A stretch of 64,000 nucleotides of DNA from Tritrichomonas musculus (lineage: Eukaryota; Parabasalia; Tritrichomonadida; Tritrichomonadidae): the NCBI GenBank assembly GCA_039105265.1, contig JAPFFF010000002.1, forward strand, positions 6,386,001 through 6,450,000, read 5' to 3'. The notes beneath the pieces were generated by a model, which worked only from the letters and a program-made list of their open reading frames with translations, ran no database searches and was not told the DNA's origin. Both the position numbers and the translations under genes were made by a program. Of this stretch, positions 52,174 through 61,810 are shown piece by piece; the stretch's first letter is position 1; each line of letters starts with the position of its first letter.

Positions 52174-53490
52174 ATGATGAGAAGTGAAACATTTCAACAA
52201 ACCCCAATACCAATTGAAACCGCATATGTTTTAGAAGATGCTGTAAAATTTAAAACTGTTAACGGTTATGAATTAATGAGAGACGGAACTAAATTTAACC
52301 GTTATTATTTTGAATATCCTCCAGAATGGAAAACCAGTAATACCGGAGAAATGATTATAGGCGTTAGATCAATATGGACTTTAAATAAACGAAGACATTT
52401 AAGGTATTCAATCATTATTCGAAAATATTTAAAAGAGAAATTTCATGAAAAAGCGAAAGAATTATATCCTGATGAATACAATATTCCATTTTTAGAATTC
52501 ATTAATCTAAAAATAAGTGATGATAGAATAGATGAAATAGTTAATAAAATGGATCAAAAAGATGTAATAGCTTTTCCGTTTAATATTAATTCATGGCTTC
52601 ATGTAACATCTGATTTAAGAGAGATTTATCAGGACCTGAGCCGTTGCTTAAAAAATCAAACTGATTTCAAAAATTTTCTTAAACTTGTTGCACGAAATTA
52701 TTCAGAAGATAAAAAGGATGGCGAAACTGATGAAGATTATAATAAAAGAATGAAACAAAAACGTGCCGAAATGATCCATACAATAAATAAATATCCTGCT
52801 GAAGAATTAATAATGAAGTATGATTTAGGTTTTTGGTTTGATCAAAGCACTGATAACAGTATTTATTATGGTAGTGAGAATAAAGATATTCAAATGGATG
52901 GTTATTATGAAAATGAAAGCTTTAAAGAAATCATTTATTCATCAAGAAATAATAATGCTTTAGATCCATTTTTTATTGATTTTATGTTAGACCCTATTGA
53001 AGAATCAATAGTAAGTAAAAAGTACGACACATCTTTATATGATTTTAACCTTATTGATCCGACAGAAACATTACCACCATCTTTGGGTTATCCTAAATTC
53101 GTTAAAAAAATAAATCCAGATCCTTTAACCGAAGACGATACGTTTCCTAAAGACTTTAATTTAATATTCAATATTGGAGATCTTTCTTATCAAAATTCAA
53201 TTGATTATATTACAACATTTCACAGAGAAATTAAATTTAAAAACGTTTATGATCGAAATAGTGTTAAGATTCATGCTTCATTCGCGAACCAGTCAAATAA
53301 TTATTATATTGGTAACAGTCATGTTTACTTCTATCCAATCAAATATTATAAACTTAATTCCAAAGACGATAAATTTTGGATCGAATTTTATTCAGGTCGT
53401 CATCATGATTGTCCCATCAATATTCCAGAGGATGAAGGTTTTATTATCGAAATGTTATTTATGCAAAATCAAAAATTATTATACATATAA
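52174..53490 (+). CDS. Polinton candidate penton/minor capsid protein, 438 aa
   Basis: The first gene of the element. The N-terminal third is Tyr/Glu-rich, the middle helical and highly charged, and the last 110 residues look like a beta-sandwich (VKIHASFANQ, YYIGNSHVYFYPIKYYK, FWIEFYSG, EDEGFIIEMLF), in keeping with a single-jelly-roll minor capsid (penton) protein. The assignment rests on pattern and gene context, not on a signature. Its start is TCATAAATG, an initiator motif fused to the ATG, as in two other genes of the element. Confidence 0.6.
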   Translation: MMRSETFQQTPIPIETAYVLEDAVKFKTVNGYELMRDGTKFNRYYFEYPPEWKTSNTGEMIIGVRSIWTLNKRRHLRYSIIIRKYLKEKFHEKAKELYPDEYNIPFLEFINLKISDDRIDEIVNKMDQKDVIAFPFNINSWLHVTSDLREIYQDLSRCLKNQTDFKNFLKLVARNYSEDKKDGETDEDYNKRMKQKRAEMIHTINKYPAEELIMKYDLGFWFDQSTDNSIYYGSENKDIQMDGYYENESFKEIIYSSRNNNALDPFFIDFMLDPIEESIVSKKYDTSLYDFNLIDPTETLPPSLGYPKFVKKINPDPLTEDDTFPKDFNLIFNIGDLSYQNSIDYITTFHREIKFKNVYDRNSVKIHASFANQSNNYYIGNSHVYFYPIKYYKLNSKDDKFWIEFYSGRHHDCPINIPEDEGFIIEMLFMQNQKLLYI

Positions 53491-53622
53491 AATGGACGAA
53501 AAATTTAATTCACTTGAAGAACTATATCAAACATACCCGATTAATACTTTAAAGAAATTTCAAAGTAAGGCGGTTGAATATGGTTTTACTCGTGCTGACG
53601 CCAAAAAGTTTTTAGATACTAG

Positions 53623-56476
53623 TAATCATGTGATTTGGGAGAGCTTGGGATGAAAAATCCTCCCAAATGATCGTTTTCAATTCAATTGTCTCCCAAAAAT
53701 AAACGTACCGATATGCTGAAGCTTTTTTGTTTTAGAAATACTCGTAAATATTAATTAAATTTTTTAATATAAAAAATATTCAAAAACAATGTAGAAAACT
53801 CAAAAATATCAGGATAATTTTGATCTGTTAAACGCTAATTTATTCATTGAATTTTTTTCAATGGTAATAAAATTATTTCTGTTATTTTTAAATCCAAAAT
53901 TCAGAGAATTTTAAACATAAGGACTCTCGATATTTAACATCTTACAAAATACCAAATCAAAATCAAGCAAACAACCGAAAGCAAAAACTTTTACTGATAT
54001 ACTATTTTGGTTCGATTTTCAAATATAATTTTTTATTATTAATATTTAATATGGAAAATTGGTTATCTGCTACTTATTATATTTAGTATACAGGTATAAT
54101 CATCCACTCTGATGCTTTTTACAATGAATGATAAATGATTAAGGAACCCCTCTCAAAAAAAAAGCATAGTAAAGTTATAAATAAAAGTGATTTATATTAT
54201 TGGTATTTGATAAATTAAACAGCATTCATATATAAAGAAAAAATAAAAGTAGTAATAAAAATATGTTTAAGATATCAGAAATGTATGTAAGATTGCAAAA
54301 TATAAGCGTTTGATAATTGTATGTGTATGCATGACATTCATTTTGGCACTATTTGTTTTGTTCCTGTTTTATGATCTTTGATATAGTATTGATAATACAG
54401 GAAAACCAGAAGGTATTTGGCAAATAAGAATACGTAATATCACAAGTATATTGGATTACATTTTGATTAATCATATTCATTTAGCGCTGTTTTAAAATGT
54501 CTTAGCGATAATTCTATTAATATGTGAAATTATGAGTAATTAAATTGAAACTATGAAAAATGATAGACACTATGTTATTATATGTTTTGTGTAGATCTTA
54601 TCCTTGCATTTGTATATGTAATAAAATATTGTTGAAGATCTTCTGATCTAATTAAGAACGAAGGCTTGAATAAATGAAAATCTAATGGATATAAACTGAC
54701 TATCTAGCTATTTGGATGTCGAATTAAGGAATAGATTGAACGATTTTTGATTAGCATTTCAATTTTTTTTGGTTTTAGATTCTTTAAACGGTCGCTAGGA
54801 AACTGCTATTTTGTCGATTAATTTTAGTTGGTGTAAAATGGTAAAAATGAACCTTTTTATTAATCTTTATGAGGTTAATGAATTTAAGGGAGATGATGAT
54901 GCTAATGGATGAACTAATGAAGCCAAAGTTGAATAACTAAAGGATTGATGAGTTTGATTAAGCTGATGGAAGAGTTGAGGAGACCGATTGAAGAATTGAT
55001 GAAATTGATGAGGCTAGTGAAGATGATGGAGGAGCTAGCAAGACTAATGACCTAATGAAGCTGGCTAATGAACCAAAAAGGAAGGTTGATGACATGTTGT
55101 AAAGCTGGCTGAGAATCTAATGAGGTTGATTAGCTGATGTTGCAAATTGAGGTATTAATGGAGCATAATGATGAGATAATAAGGCTAGTTGAGGATTTGA
55201 TGAAGCTGAATGTGGATTTGATGAGATAATTGAGGACTGTTTGACCTAATTGTAGAATTAATGAGGCTGACGAGTCTAATGAAGCTGGTTAATGATCATA
55301 TGGAAGCGATTGAGGAATTGGTGAAGCTTGTTGAGGAGACATTAAAACTGAAAAATTGATAAGACTGTTTTAGGAGCTAATAAAGCTGGTTCAGAAATAG
55401 ATGAAGCTGATTGAAGGACATATAAAGATAATTGAGGAATCTATTGGATTAATTGTAGGAGTTGAGAATAAAGAATGGATAACGAGAAATACTAATAATA
55501 ATAATTTTAAAAACATGAATTCTTTTGTAATTTAAACGAAGAAAGCACTTGTTAACAATAGATTGGTTAAAACAAAATCATCCGATAAAAATTGTTCGAT
55601 GAGTTATGAGTAAAATTAATTTAGCTTTTTGAGAAGTGAAGTGAATAAAAAATTGAATTCTATTATACAATTATATTGAGATAAAATGTTTATTTTTTGA
55701 GTTTGGTTAAAAACTTTTTGATTTGGGATGATCTCCCCAATAGAAAATATCAATTTTATAAATAATTCTTTTATTTTATAAAATTAAAAGCATTGAACAA
55801 GAAATCATTTAAAAGAATTAATTGAATTTATATGTATAAATAAATATTAACAAATAATTTTAATTATTTTATTTTACTTTATCGAGATATGAGAAAAAAA
55901 AAAACTTGGGATTTTATTATTTCAATTTCCTGGGATTTTGGGATAAAAAAACGCTCCCAAAAAGGTCAATTTTTTTTGTAAAGTAATGAAAATTCACCTT
56001 GGGAAATAACCGCTTTATCCCATGATTTGAATGCCTCTCATCCCAGAAAAATTTTCGTTTATATCTTTATTAATTTTAAATATTTTTGATATATTATTTA
56101 ATATTATATTCTAAATTAAAAAATTAACAAATAAATAATTATTTTTAAATTTCAAAAAAAGATTGAAAACCTATTTTAAATATTTTAAATATTTTTTTTT
56201 CAATTGAAAAAAACCAAATCCCAAATTCAAAAAGTGATAATATATCATTAAACAAACCTTGTCAAATATTAAAACATAAATATCTTAACATAAAAAAATT
56301 ATTTAAGATATATTTTAAATATTAATTTATTTATATATTATTTATTATTTATATGTATTATTAATTACATACAAAAATGAATTTTAATTCTGAAAGTAAC
56401 TTTTTCAATTGGGATCCCAATGGGAGGGATAAAAATATTGCAACCCAAGCATTTTTGGGATTTTTGCACATGATTA
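53623..56476. mobile_element. Non-autonomous hAT-like insertion inside the Polinton integrase
   Basis: A 2854-bp segment with perfect 10-bp inverted ends, TAATCATGTG and CACATGATTA, flanked by GATACTAG at 53615-53622 and 56477-56484. Beyond the 10 bp both ends share scattered GCTTGGG and ATCC.TCCCA motifs. The 8-bp duplication indicates the hAT superfamily. The interior has no long gene-like frame and contains a degenerate GATGAAGCTGATTGAGGA array. It inserted after the Polinton, so it is the younger of the two. Confidence 0.88.
54880..55460 (+). repeat. Degenerate TTGATGAAGCTGA array within the hAT-like insertion
   Basis: Some 40 degenerate units of about 12-16 bases (TTGATGAGGCTGA, TTGAGGAATTGATG and variants). 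Strand asymmetry is marked, with G and A on the plus strand. No consistent reading frame is seen. Confidence 0.75.
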
Positions 56477-57462
56477 GATACTAGAATCATAAAAGATCAA
56501 AAAATACCTCCACCAAAGTTTATGCATATTTACTCGAAAGTGCCTAATGCCTATCAAATGGATACTTTCATATATGATAAAAGAGCCGGTGAGAAAAATT
56601 ATTTAATGTTAATTAATGTAAATACTAGAAAAGCGTATGCGTATGAAATAAAAGGCAAAGGTGCTGATGAAGTATTAAATGCACTTAATAAATTCATAGA
56701 AGAAGTGCCTGACGTATCATCAATTCTATCAGATCAGGACAAATCATATTTATCCAAAAAAGTTTTAACATTTATGAAAGATCATAACATTAATTACAAA
56801 ACTACTTTAGATAATGATCATAACAAATTATCAATAATAAATCGATTTATGAGGACGGTAAGAGATATGAAAGATAGAAATAACGCTGATATCCTCAATA
56901 TCGTTAAAGCATATAATAACATTCCTCATAGTTCATTAAATGATAAATCACCGAATAAATTCACTGAAGAAGATGAATTAAATTATATTAAAAAACAATC
57001 TCAAATAAACCCTTATGATTTTGAACCTGGCGAACGTGTTAGATTGGTTTTAGATAAAAACCCTTTGCAAAAAGTTAGAACCAATTTATCTAAAGTATCA
57101 TATATCATTGATTCTCGAGTAGGAAACCAATTTATGATTAAAGCTGCTGATGATTCAATAGATACAGTACCGGGTTATAAAATCATTCGATGTGATAAAA
57201 GCATTCCACTAGCTAAAACAATTAAGAATTCAAAAAGAGGAATAGTTAAAGAAATTATATATTACTACCCTAACGAAGATAAGTACGATGTATTATTTGA
57301 AGATAATGAACGTCAAGCCATACCTGCTATTAATTTACGAGAAGGTAATCCTACTAAATTATCTAGAATGGAACGTGAATATTGGGTTAGGCAAAAAAAT
57401 ATACCAACTAAGATAAGGAAATGGTTATAGAATTACATTCTTTATATTTTTATAACTCATAA

Positions 57463-58332
57463 ATGAAACAGAAGGGTCATAATGTTTTAAAAGATGTAGA
57501 AACAGTAATTAAAGAAACATTAAGGAAAAATCAACGAGATATAGAAATGGCATTAATTAAACCTTTAAGTCCTGAATATCCATTTAGTACTAACGGTATA
57601 TACTTCCTCATTGGAAAAATGGGTGCAGGTAAAAGTTTTTTCATTTGGCGTCACATCATGATTACAGAACGTTTATTTAAACAGCCTTATTACTCGAAAA
57701 TTATATTTTGTTCTTCATCAGGTAAGTTAGACAAGACCGCAGAAGTATTGAGTAAGAATATTAAAACACGAATAGATTATGTTAAGGAATCAGATTTAAT
57801 GAGATATTTAAATCGTCATCTAAGAAGAAAGCTTAAATATTATTCATTAGTGAAACATGTGATGAGTAAAATGAAAGAAACCAATGATGAAATGAGACGA
57901 TTAATTCAGAAACATTCTTTAAATGATATAGAAGATAGAATCGCATATATTGCTCAAAAAATGATGAAGTATGACACGTCAGCTTATCCGTACAATACTT
58001 TATTAGTTCTCGATGACGCTGCCGGTTCTCCATTACTTAAAAACGGAAATTCAGAATTATGTCGTTTATTAACAAAAACAAGACATTTTAATTTAACATG
58101 TATCATTGCAGTTCAAACTTTACGATTTATTCATTTAAATGTAAAACGATTAGCTACTGATATCATTTGTTATTCAGGATTTAGTAAAGAAGATTTTATG
58201 TCGATGCTTCAACAAACGCCGAATAACTTAGATGTAAAAACAACTACTGAAGAATATTTAAATCATAAAGGATCTCATGACAGATTCATTATAAATATTA
58301 CAAATGGTAGTAGTAATTTTGAAATCGAATAA
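57463..58332 (+). CDS. Polinton packaging ATPase (FtsK/HerA, A32-like), 289 aa
   Basis: Walker A GKMGAGKS follows the strand GIYFLI (residues about 46-60), and Walker B LLVLDDAAG lies near residue 188. RHFNLTCIIAVQT next to it is the usual sensor strand of A32-type packaging ATPases. Such enzymes drive DNA into preformed capsids and are one of the defining Polinton genes. The size fits the family. The start lies in TCATAAATG, directly after the integrase. Confidence 0.88.
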   Translation: MKQKGHNVLKDVETVIKETLRKNQRDIEMALIKPLSPEYPFSTNGIYFLIGKMGAGKSFFIWRHIMITERLFKQPYYSKIIFCSSSGKLDKTAEVLSKNIKTRIDYVKESDLMRYLNRHLRRKLKYYSLVKHVMSKMKETNDEMRRLIQKHSLNDIEDRIAYIAQKMMKYDTSAYPYNTLLVLDDAAGSPLLKNGNSELCRLLTKTRHFNLTCIIAVQTLRFIHLNVKRLATDIICYSGFSKEDFMSMLQQTPNNLDVKTTTEEYLNHKGSHDRFIINITNGSSNFEIE

Positions 58333-58365
58333 ATAAAAACGTTTTATTATTTTATAATTTAATAA

Positions 58366-58797
58366 ATGGGATTACTCGGAAAATTAAGAAACGGTTGGAA
58401 TAACATGAAAAATAATATTCATCAAGGCATTCAAGGAGCCAAAAACTTTGCCGGTAAGGTATGGGATGCAACAAAACAAGGAATTTCAAAAGTTGGAAAC
58501 TTCGTTTATGAAAATCGTGAACATATCGGAAATGCATTAAAAGCAGCTTCTCCATTCATCGGTGCTGTAAATCCTGCATTAGGTTTAGCCGCTAGTGCCG
58601 GTGGTTCATTCTTATCAGGGCTTAAATCAGGACCTGTTAAATCAAAACTCATAGATGTAAGTAGAAAAGCAGCTGATGGAGAATTAACGACTTCAAACAA
58701 ACGGCGTGATGAAAATTATACTGCTGAATCAAATGCTCAGGAAGGAGTTGAAAGAAAACGTAAACGAAAGAAAGCAAGAATAATGACTCAATTATAA
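58366..58797 (+). CDS. Polinton small virion-type protein, 143 aa
   Basis: An amphipathic N-terminal helix (GLLGKLRNGWNNMKN), a Gly/Ala-rich hydrophobic middle (FIGAVNPALGLAASAGGSF) and a very basic C-terminus (RKRKRKKARI). This pattern fits internal or membrane-active minor virion proteins (PX/PY-like) encoded between ATPase and capsid genes in Polintons. The exact role is inferred. Confidence 0.6.
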   Translation: MGLLGKLRNGWNNMKNNIHQGIQGAKNFAGKVWDATKQGISKVGNFVYENREHIGNALKAASPFIGAVNPALGLAASAGGSFLSGLKSGPVKSKLIDVSRKAADGELTTSNKRRDENYTAESNAQEGVERKRKRKKARIMTQL

Positions 58798-58815
58798 TTT
58801 TTTAATTATTTTTAA

Positions 58816-58998
58816 ATGAAAGCGAATAAATACACTTCACCATCATCAACAATTGTTTCTGGACCAGGGATGATGTATAATGAAGCAACAAAAATGAAAC
58901 CGATTAATACACGAGTTAACGAAAACACAAACACATACGCAGTGACGGTTAGTTATAAATATAAACCAAAACTGAAAAAGTCAAGAAAGAAGAAATGA
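58816..58998 (+). CDS. Polinton small basic protein, 60 aa
   Basis: A short, Lys/Thr/Asn-rich product with a basic end, KYKPKLKKSRKKK. It sits in the gene row with an 18-base gap and the same direction, which supports it as a real small gene. The basic tail suggests nucleic-acid contact. Its style resembles the 62-aa frame at 63811. Confidence 0.55.
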   Translation: MKANKYTSPSSTIVSGPGMMYNEATKMKPINTRVNENTNTYAVTVSYKYKPKLKKSRKKK

Positions 58999-59097
58999 AA
59001 ATCATATATTTTTTAATAAAACTAACGTTATATTTCAAAACTCGTAAATTCCAAAACTCAATAATATTAACTTTTCTTACTTTTTAACAGTTTTAAA

Positions 59098-59754
59098 ATG
59101 TCAAAATACGTCAAAGGATTAAAACGACAACAAATTATTCAACGATGGCTTCAAGGTATTGATGATAAGGAGTATGAGGTGTTTCCGACGAAGGTAGAAA
59201 ATAAATATATCGTTAAGAAGCGTGTTGAACCATTACCTGAATCAAATGAACCGGTTGACGAACAAGTTGATGAACCTGTTACTGAAAAAATTGACGAACA
59301 AGTTGATGACACTGTTACTGAAGAAGTTAAACCACCACAAACTCCAAAGCCAACTCAATCAAAGAAGACAGTAACCAATCCCAAACCTAAACGAATTCGA
59401 GAACGGACTATCAGTCCTGAGGATCGACGATCCGATTCAAATCCAGCAGATTTAACAGTCAGTTATGAAATATTAAATCAATTAAAAGAATTAGGTAATG
59501 AATTAAAACAACAACGAATTAAGAAAGAACAAAAATCAATGATAAAGCAAGTTGTACAAAAGCAAATGACCAAACGACCACGTAAACAAATCCTTAAAGA
59601 AGAGTCTGACGATTATGAATACGAATATTATGATGAACCAACACCATCACCATCACCATCAGCTAGAGCTCAACATAAACGCACAGATTCTATAATCGAA
59701 CAACCTCAGCCATCATCGCCACAACAAATTTTTAAATCAAGAATTCGACGTTAA
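59098..59754 (+). CDS. Polinton charged hypothetical protein, 218 aa
   Basis: After an N-terminal segment of about 40 residues, an acidic repeat region (PVDEQVDEPVTEKIDEQVDD) is followed by Pro/Lys-rich and highly charged stretches. It lies directly before the capsid gene, 23 bases apart. Likely a structural or assembly-related protein by position. No domain recognised. Confidence 0.55.
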   Translation: MSKYVKGLKRQQIIQRWLQGIDDKEYEVFPTKVENKYIVKKRVEPLPESNEPVDEQVDEPVTEKIDEQVDDTVTEEVKPPQTPKPTQSKKTVTNPKPKRIRERTISPEDRRSDSNPADLTVSYEILNQLKELGNELKQQRIKKEQKSMIKQVVQKQMTKRPRKQILKEESDDYEYEYYDEPTPSPSPSARAQHKRTDSIIEQPQPSSPQQIFKSRIRR

Positions 59755-59777
59755 GATAATTTTTTTATTTTTCATAA

Positions 59778-61379
59778 ATGACATTTAATAACGAAGTCTT
59801 ACACAACACAAGTGCTGAAGTCAATACTCAAATCTCATCATATTTTGATATTGTTGATAACGCGGTAGCAATGTCAGATACTAACAAAAAATATATTATT
59901 GATGCTCAAGCAAGTTATTCACCATCAGCTCCTATTCATGCAGGATCATTTACCACATTCATTATATCGCCAACCTCAGACAATACTGCTGACATCTATA
60001 ACGGATTCATTAAAGCAAATTTAACAATTAATCTTCAACTCAATAAAGCAATATCTGATCTAAAAAGCGTTGGAGGTTACGCGTTAAATAACTTATGGGT
60101 TGGTTTCAAAGACGCGATGGATTCAGTAGAAAAATATGAAATTCTAGCAAATGGTATATCTATTTATACTCAAAACTTCGGACCTGAAGAATCATTTATT
60201 ACTGGTTGTGGTGCTAATGAAACATGTAAACGTGCCGATGTATTTAGTAAAGTTAGACATAAAGATATATTCAATCGTAAACAAGATATAGCTCGTTGCG
60301 GCGCATTTGTTAGTCTAGACACAACTACAGACGTTGGCGAAGTAGATATTCCTTTAAAAATTGATTTACGTCGATTCCTTCCATTATCAAATATTAAATA
60401 TCTTCCAGCATTTGCAGGAAAAATTGAATTAAAGATCATGTTTGGCATTGAGGGATTAGTTTATTGTCCAGTTGGAATTCCTCGAGCTCTTCAATATAAT
60501 GTTGCGGATTTAGCTAAATTTACTATCTCAGCAATCACAACTGAATTCGTACCTATTGGTGATTCAGCGACGATGTGGGTTAGTGCAGCAACAGCTGACG
60601 GAATAACTACTTTAACCGCTGAAAACAGAATTTTAACAGTCACACGAGATTATGAGATAAATAACTGTTATACAGTCATACCTAATTTTGGAATTGATAA
60701 TGATATTTATTCTTCATTAGTTCAACGTTATACGAATCAAGAACTAATATTTCCAACTCAAATATTAACATTTTCACCTATGAGTAAACAATTAAATCAA
60801 GGTCATTGTTCATCAACTCAAACAATTACACCTAGATTTATTGATTCAATATTCTTTCTATTTCCGTTAAAACCTTCTCATCATACAGTTTTTAAGAATC
60901 CTTTATTCACTAATTTTCAATTAAGATGTGGCGGTTATGGCTCTGTTCCAACTATTCCATTAAGAACTGACGGAACTGATCCATCATTTATCGAAGTATG
61001 CCAAAACGCAATGAACGTTAACGCTGATCAAACAGGTTTTAATAAAGAAGTCATCAATTCATTATGTAATACTCAAGAGATGGACGTATCAAATTATTTA
61101 TATTCTAACGAAAGAACTTCATTCTTTATTGGCTTACCAACTGAAACAGACGCAACTTTTCAACAAGGTCAAACTAGCAACACACCAATTACATATGAAA
61201 TTATCGCTGATCTGAAACGTGATGACAACAATGGTAAAAATGGTTCATATTACGGTAAACATAATCAAACTCCACCAATCATGGCAACATTAAATGATAT
61301 AGTATTAAGTGTTCATGTTCAACCAAACGGAATGCCTCCAGTTGTTGAAATGGGTAGTTATGACGTCACTAGCAGATAG
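59778..61379 (+). CDS. Polinton major capsid protein candidate (double jelly-roll), 533 aa
   Basis: Size, beta-rich composition and position after the ATPase fit the Polinton major capsid protein. Blocks such as ISPTSDNTADIYNGFIKANL, VEKYEILANGISIYTQNFG, LKIDLRRFLPLSNIKYLPAF and GKIELKIMFG look like the strands of the first jelly roll. The IYSSLVQRY and IDSIFFLFPL blocks belong to the second half. No transmembrane segment. It starts at TCATAAATG. The fold call is by pattern; a structure prediction would settle it. Confidence 0.75.
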   Translation: MTFNNEVLHNTSAEVNTQISSYFDIVDNAVAMSDTNKKYIIDAQASYSPSAPIHAGSFTTFIISPTSDNTADIYNGFIKANLTINLQLNKAISDLKSVGGYALNNLWVGFKDAMDSVEKYEILANGISIYTQNFGPEESFITGCGANETCKRADVFSKVRHKDIFNRKQDIARCGAFVSLDTTTDVGEVDIPLKIDLRRFLPLSNIKYLPAFAGKIELKIMFGIEGLVYCPVGIPRALQYNVADLAKFTISAITTEFVPIGDSATMWVSAATADGITTLTAENRILTVTRDYEINNCYTVIPNFGIDNDIYSSLVQRYTNQELIFPTQILTFSPMSKQLNQGHCSSTQTITPRFIDSIFFLFPLKPSHHTVFKNPLFTNFQLRCGGYGSVPTIPLRTDGTDPSFIEVCQNAMNVNADQTGFNKEVINSLCNTQEMDVSNYLYSNERTSFFIGLPTETDATFQQGQTSNTPITYEIIADLKRDDNNGKNGSYYGKHNQTPPIMATLNDIVLSVHVQPNGMPPVVEMGSYDVTSR

Positions 61380-61398
61380 ATATAAAAATAAAATTTAA

Positions 61399-61502
61399 GG
61401 AGAGCGGTTGGAGTCGAACCAACATCTATCCGCCAAGTCACTGATATGTGAACATGAGAATAAATCCCCCCGGGCGGCATAATACCTTTATACTACGTTC
61501 TC
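61399..61502 (-). tRNA. tRNA-like gene with probable intron, inside the Polinton
   Basis: On the minus strand, acceptor GAGAACG pairs with CGCTCTC (one mismatch). The A box TAGTATAAAGGTATTATG and D arm follow. The anticodon stem CCGCC pairs perfectly with GGCGG across 38 bases. The variable loop is ATAGAT and the T arm is GTTGG-TTCGACT-CCAAC with a perfect B box. TTTT and TTTTT runs follow. The 104-nt length is about 32 more than normal, all in the anticodon loop, implying an intron. The anticodon cannot be fixed; GTGACTT just before GGCGG would give GAC (Val) with U33 present. Confidence 0.6.
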
Positions 61503-61534
61503 ATGAAGAAATAAAAAAGTTAAATTTAAAAAAA

Positions 61535-61625
61535 TTAAATGAAGACAGGACAGGACGGGACAGGACAGGACACATTAAAAAAATCTAGAAAAGTTTTGAG
61601 GCGTCGATGATTGAAAAATATTTTT
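61535..61625 (+). repeat. Polinton internal repeat, third copy (direct)
   Basis: AAATGAAGACAGGACAGGAC, TCTAGAAAAGTTTTGAGGCG and GATGATTGAAAAA repeat the left copy at 51998. It lies between the tRNA-like gene and the 469-aa gene. Confidence 0.88.
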
Positions 61626-61735
61626 TTGTGATTTTGAGTAAATTTAATGAAGAAAGCCGCTTATGCGGCGCGGACGAAGTCCTTGATGATTGAAAAATAT
61701 TTTTTGTGATTTTGAGTAAATTTAATGAAGATTTA
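61608..61735 (+). repeat. 47-bp direct repeat flanking double-hairpin unit B
   Basis: GATGATTGAAAAATATTTTT and TGTGATTTTGAGTAAATTTA occur twice, at about 61609-61652 and 61685-61732. Unit B lies exactly between the copies. Confidence 0.85.
61656..61682 (+). repeat. Double-hairpin unit B
   Basis: GCCGC-TTAT-GCGGC, a 2-base spacer, then GGAC-GAA-GTCC. Strongly GC-rich in AT-rich surroundings. Confidence 0.85.
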
Positions 61736-61810
61736 ACGTTTAGTTTACGAAAAATTAATTGAGTTTATTTTTTAAAATTTAATTTTTTATCCTGTCTAAA
61801 AAGAGCGAAG

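Larger units (their letters stand above)
53492..57430 (+). pseudogene. Polinton integrase gene, interrupted by a nested insertion
   Basis: A retroviral-type (DDE) Polinton integrase lies in two parts, about 53492-53622 and 56485-57430, on either side of a hAT-like insertion with 8-bp target duplications. The larger part has QMDTFIYDKR, SILSDQDKSYLSK and INRFMRTVRD blocks typical of Polinton integrases, followed by a basic C-terminal domain. The first part has the YPINTLKKF and FTRADAKKFL blocks that, as I recall, start trichomonad Maverick integrases. The gene is broken here. The rest of the element looks whole. Confidence 0.85.

Noticed and set aside
53174-53653. 159-codon frame overlapping the penton candidate and the integrase start
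   Set aside because: Most of it is a shifted-frame shadow of the 438-aa gene. Only its last 53 codons are real, and they belong to the integrase gene.
53623-56476. The segment splitting the integrase gene taken as a spliceosomal intron
   Set aside because: Its 10-bp inverted ends and 8-bp direct duplications fit a transposon, and it lacks GT...AG borders at the duplication. 2.85 kb would also be very long for a trichomonad intron.
57833-58033. Minus-strand frames inside the ATPase and the small virion-protein genes
   Set aside because: Antisense shadows of well-supported plus-strand genes.
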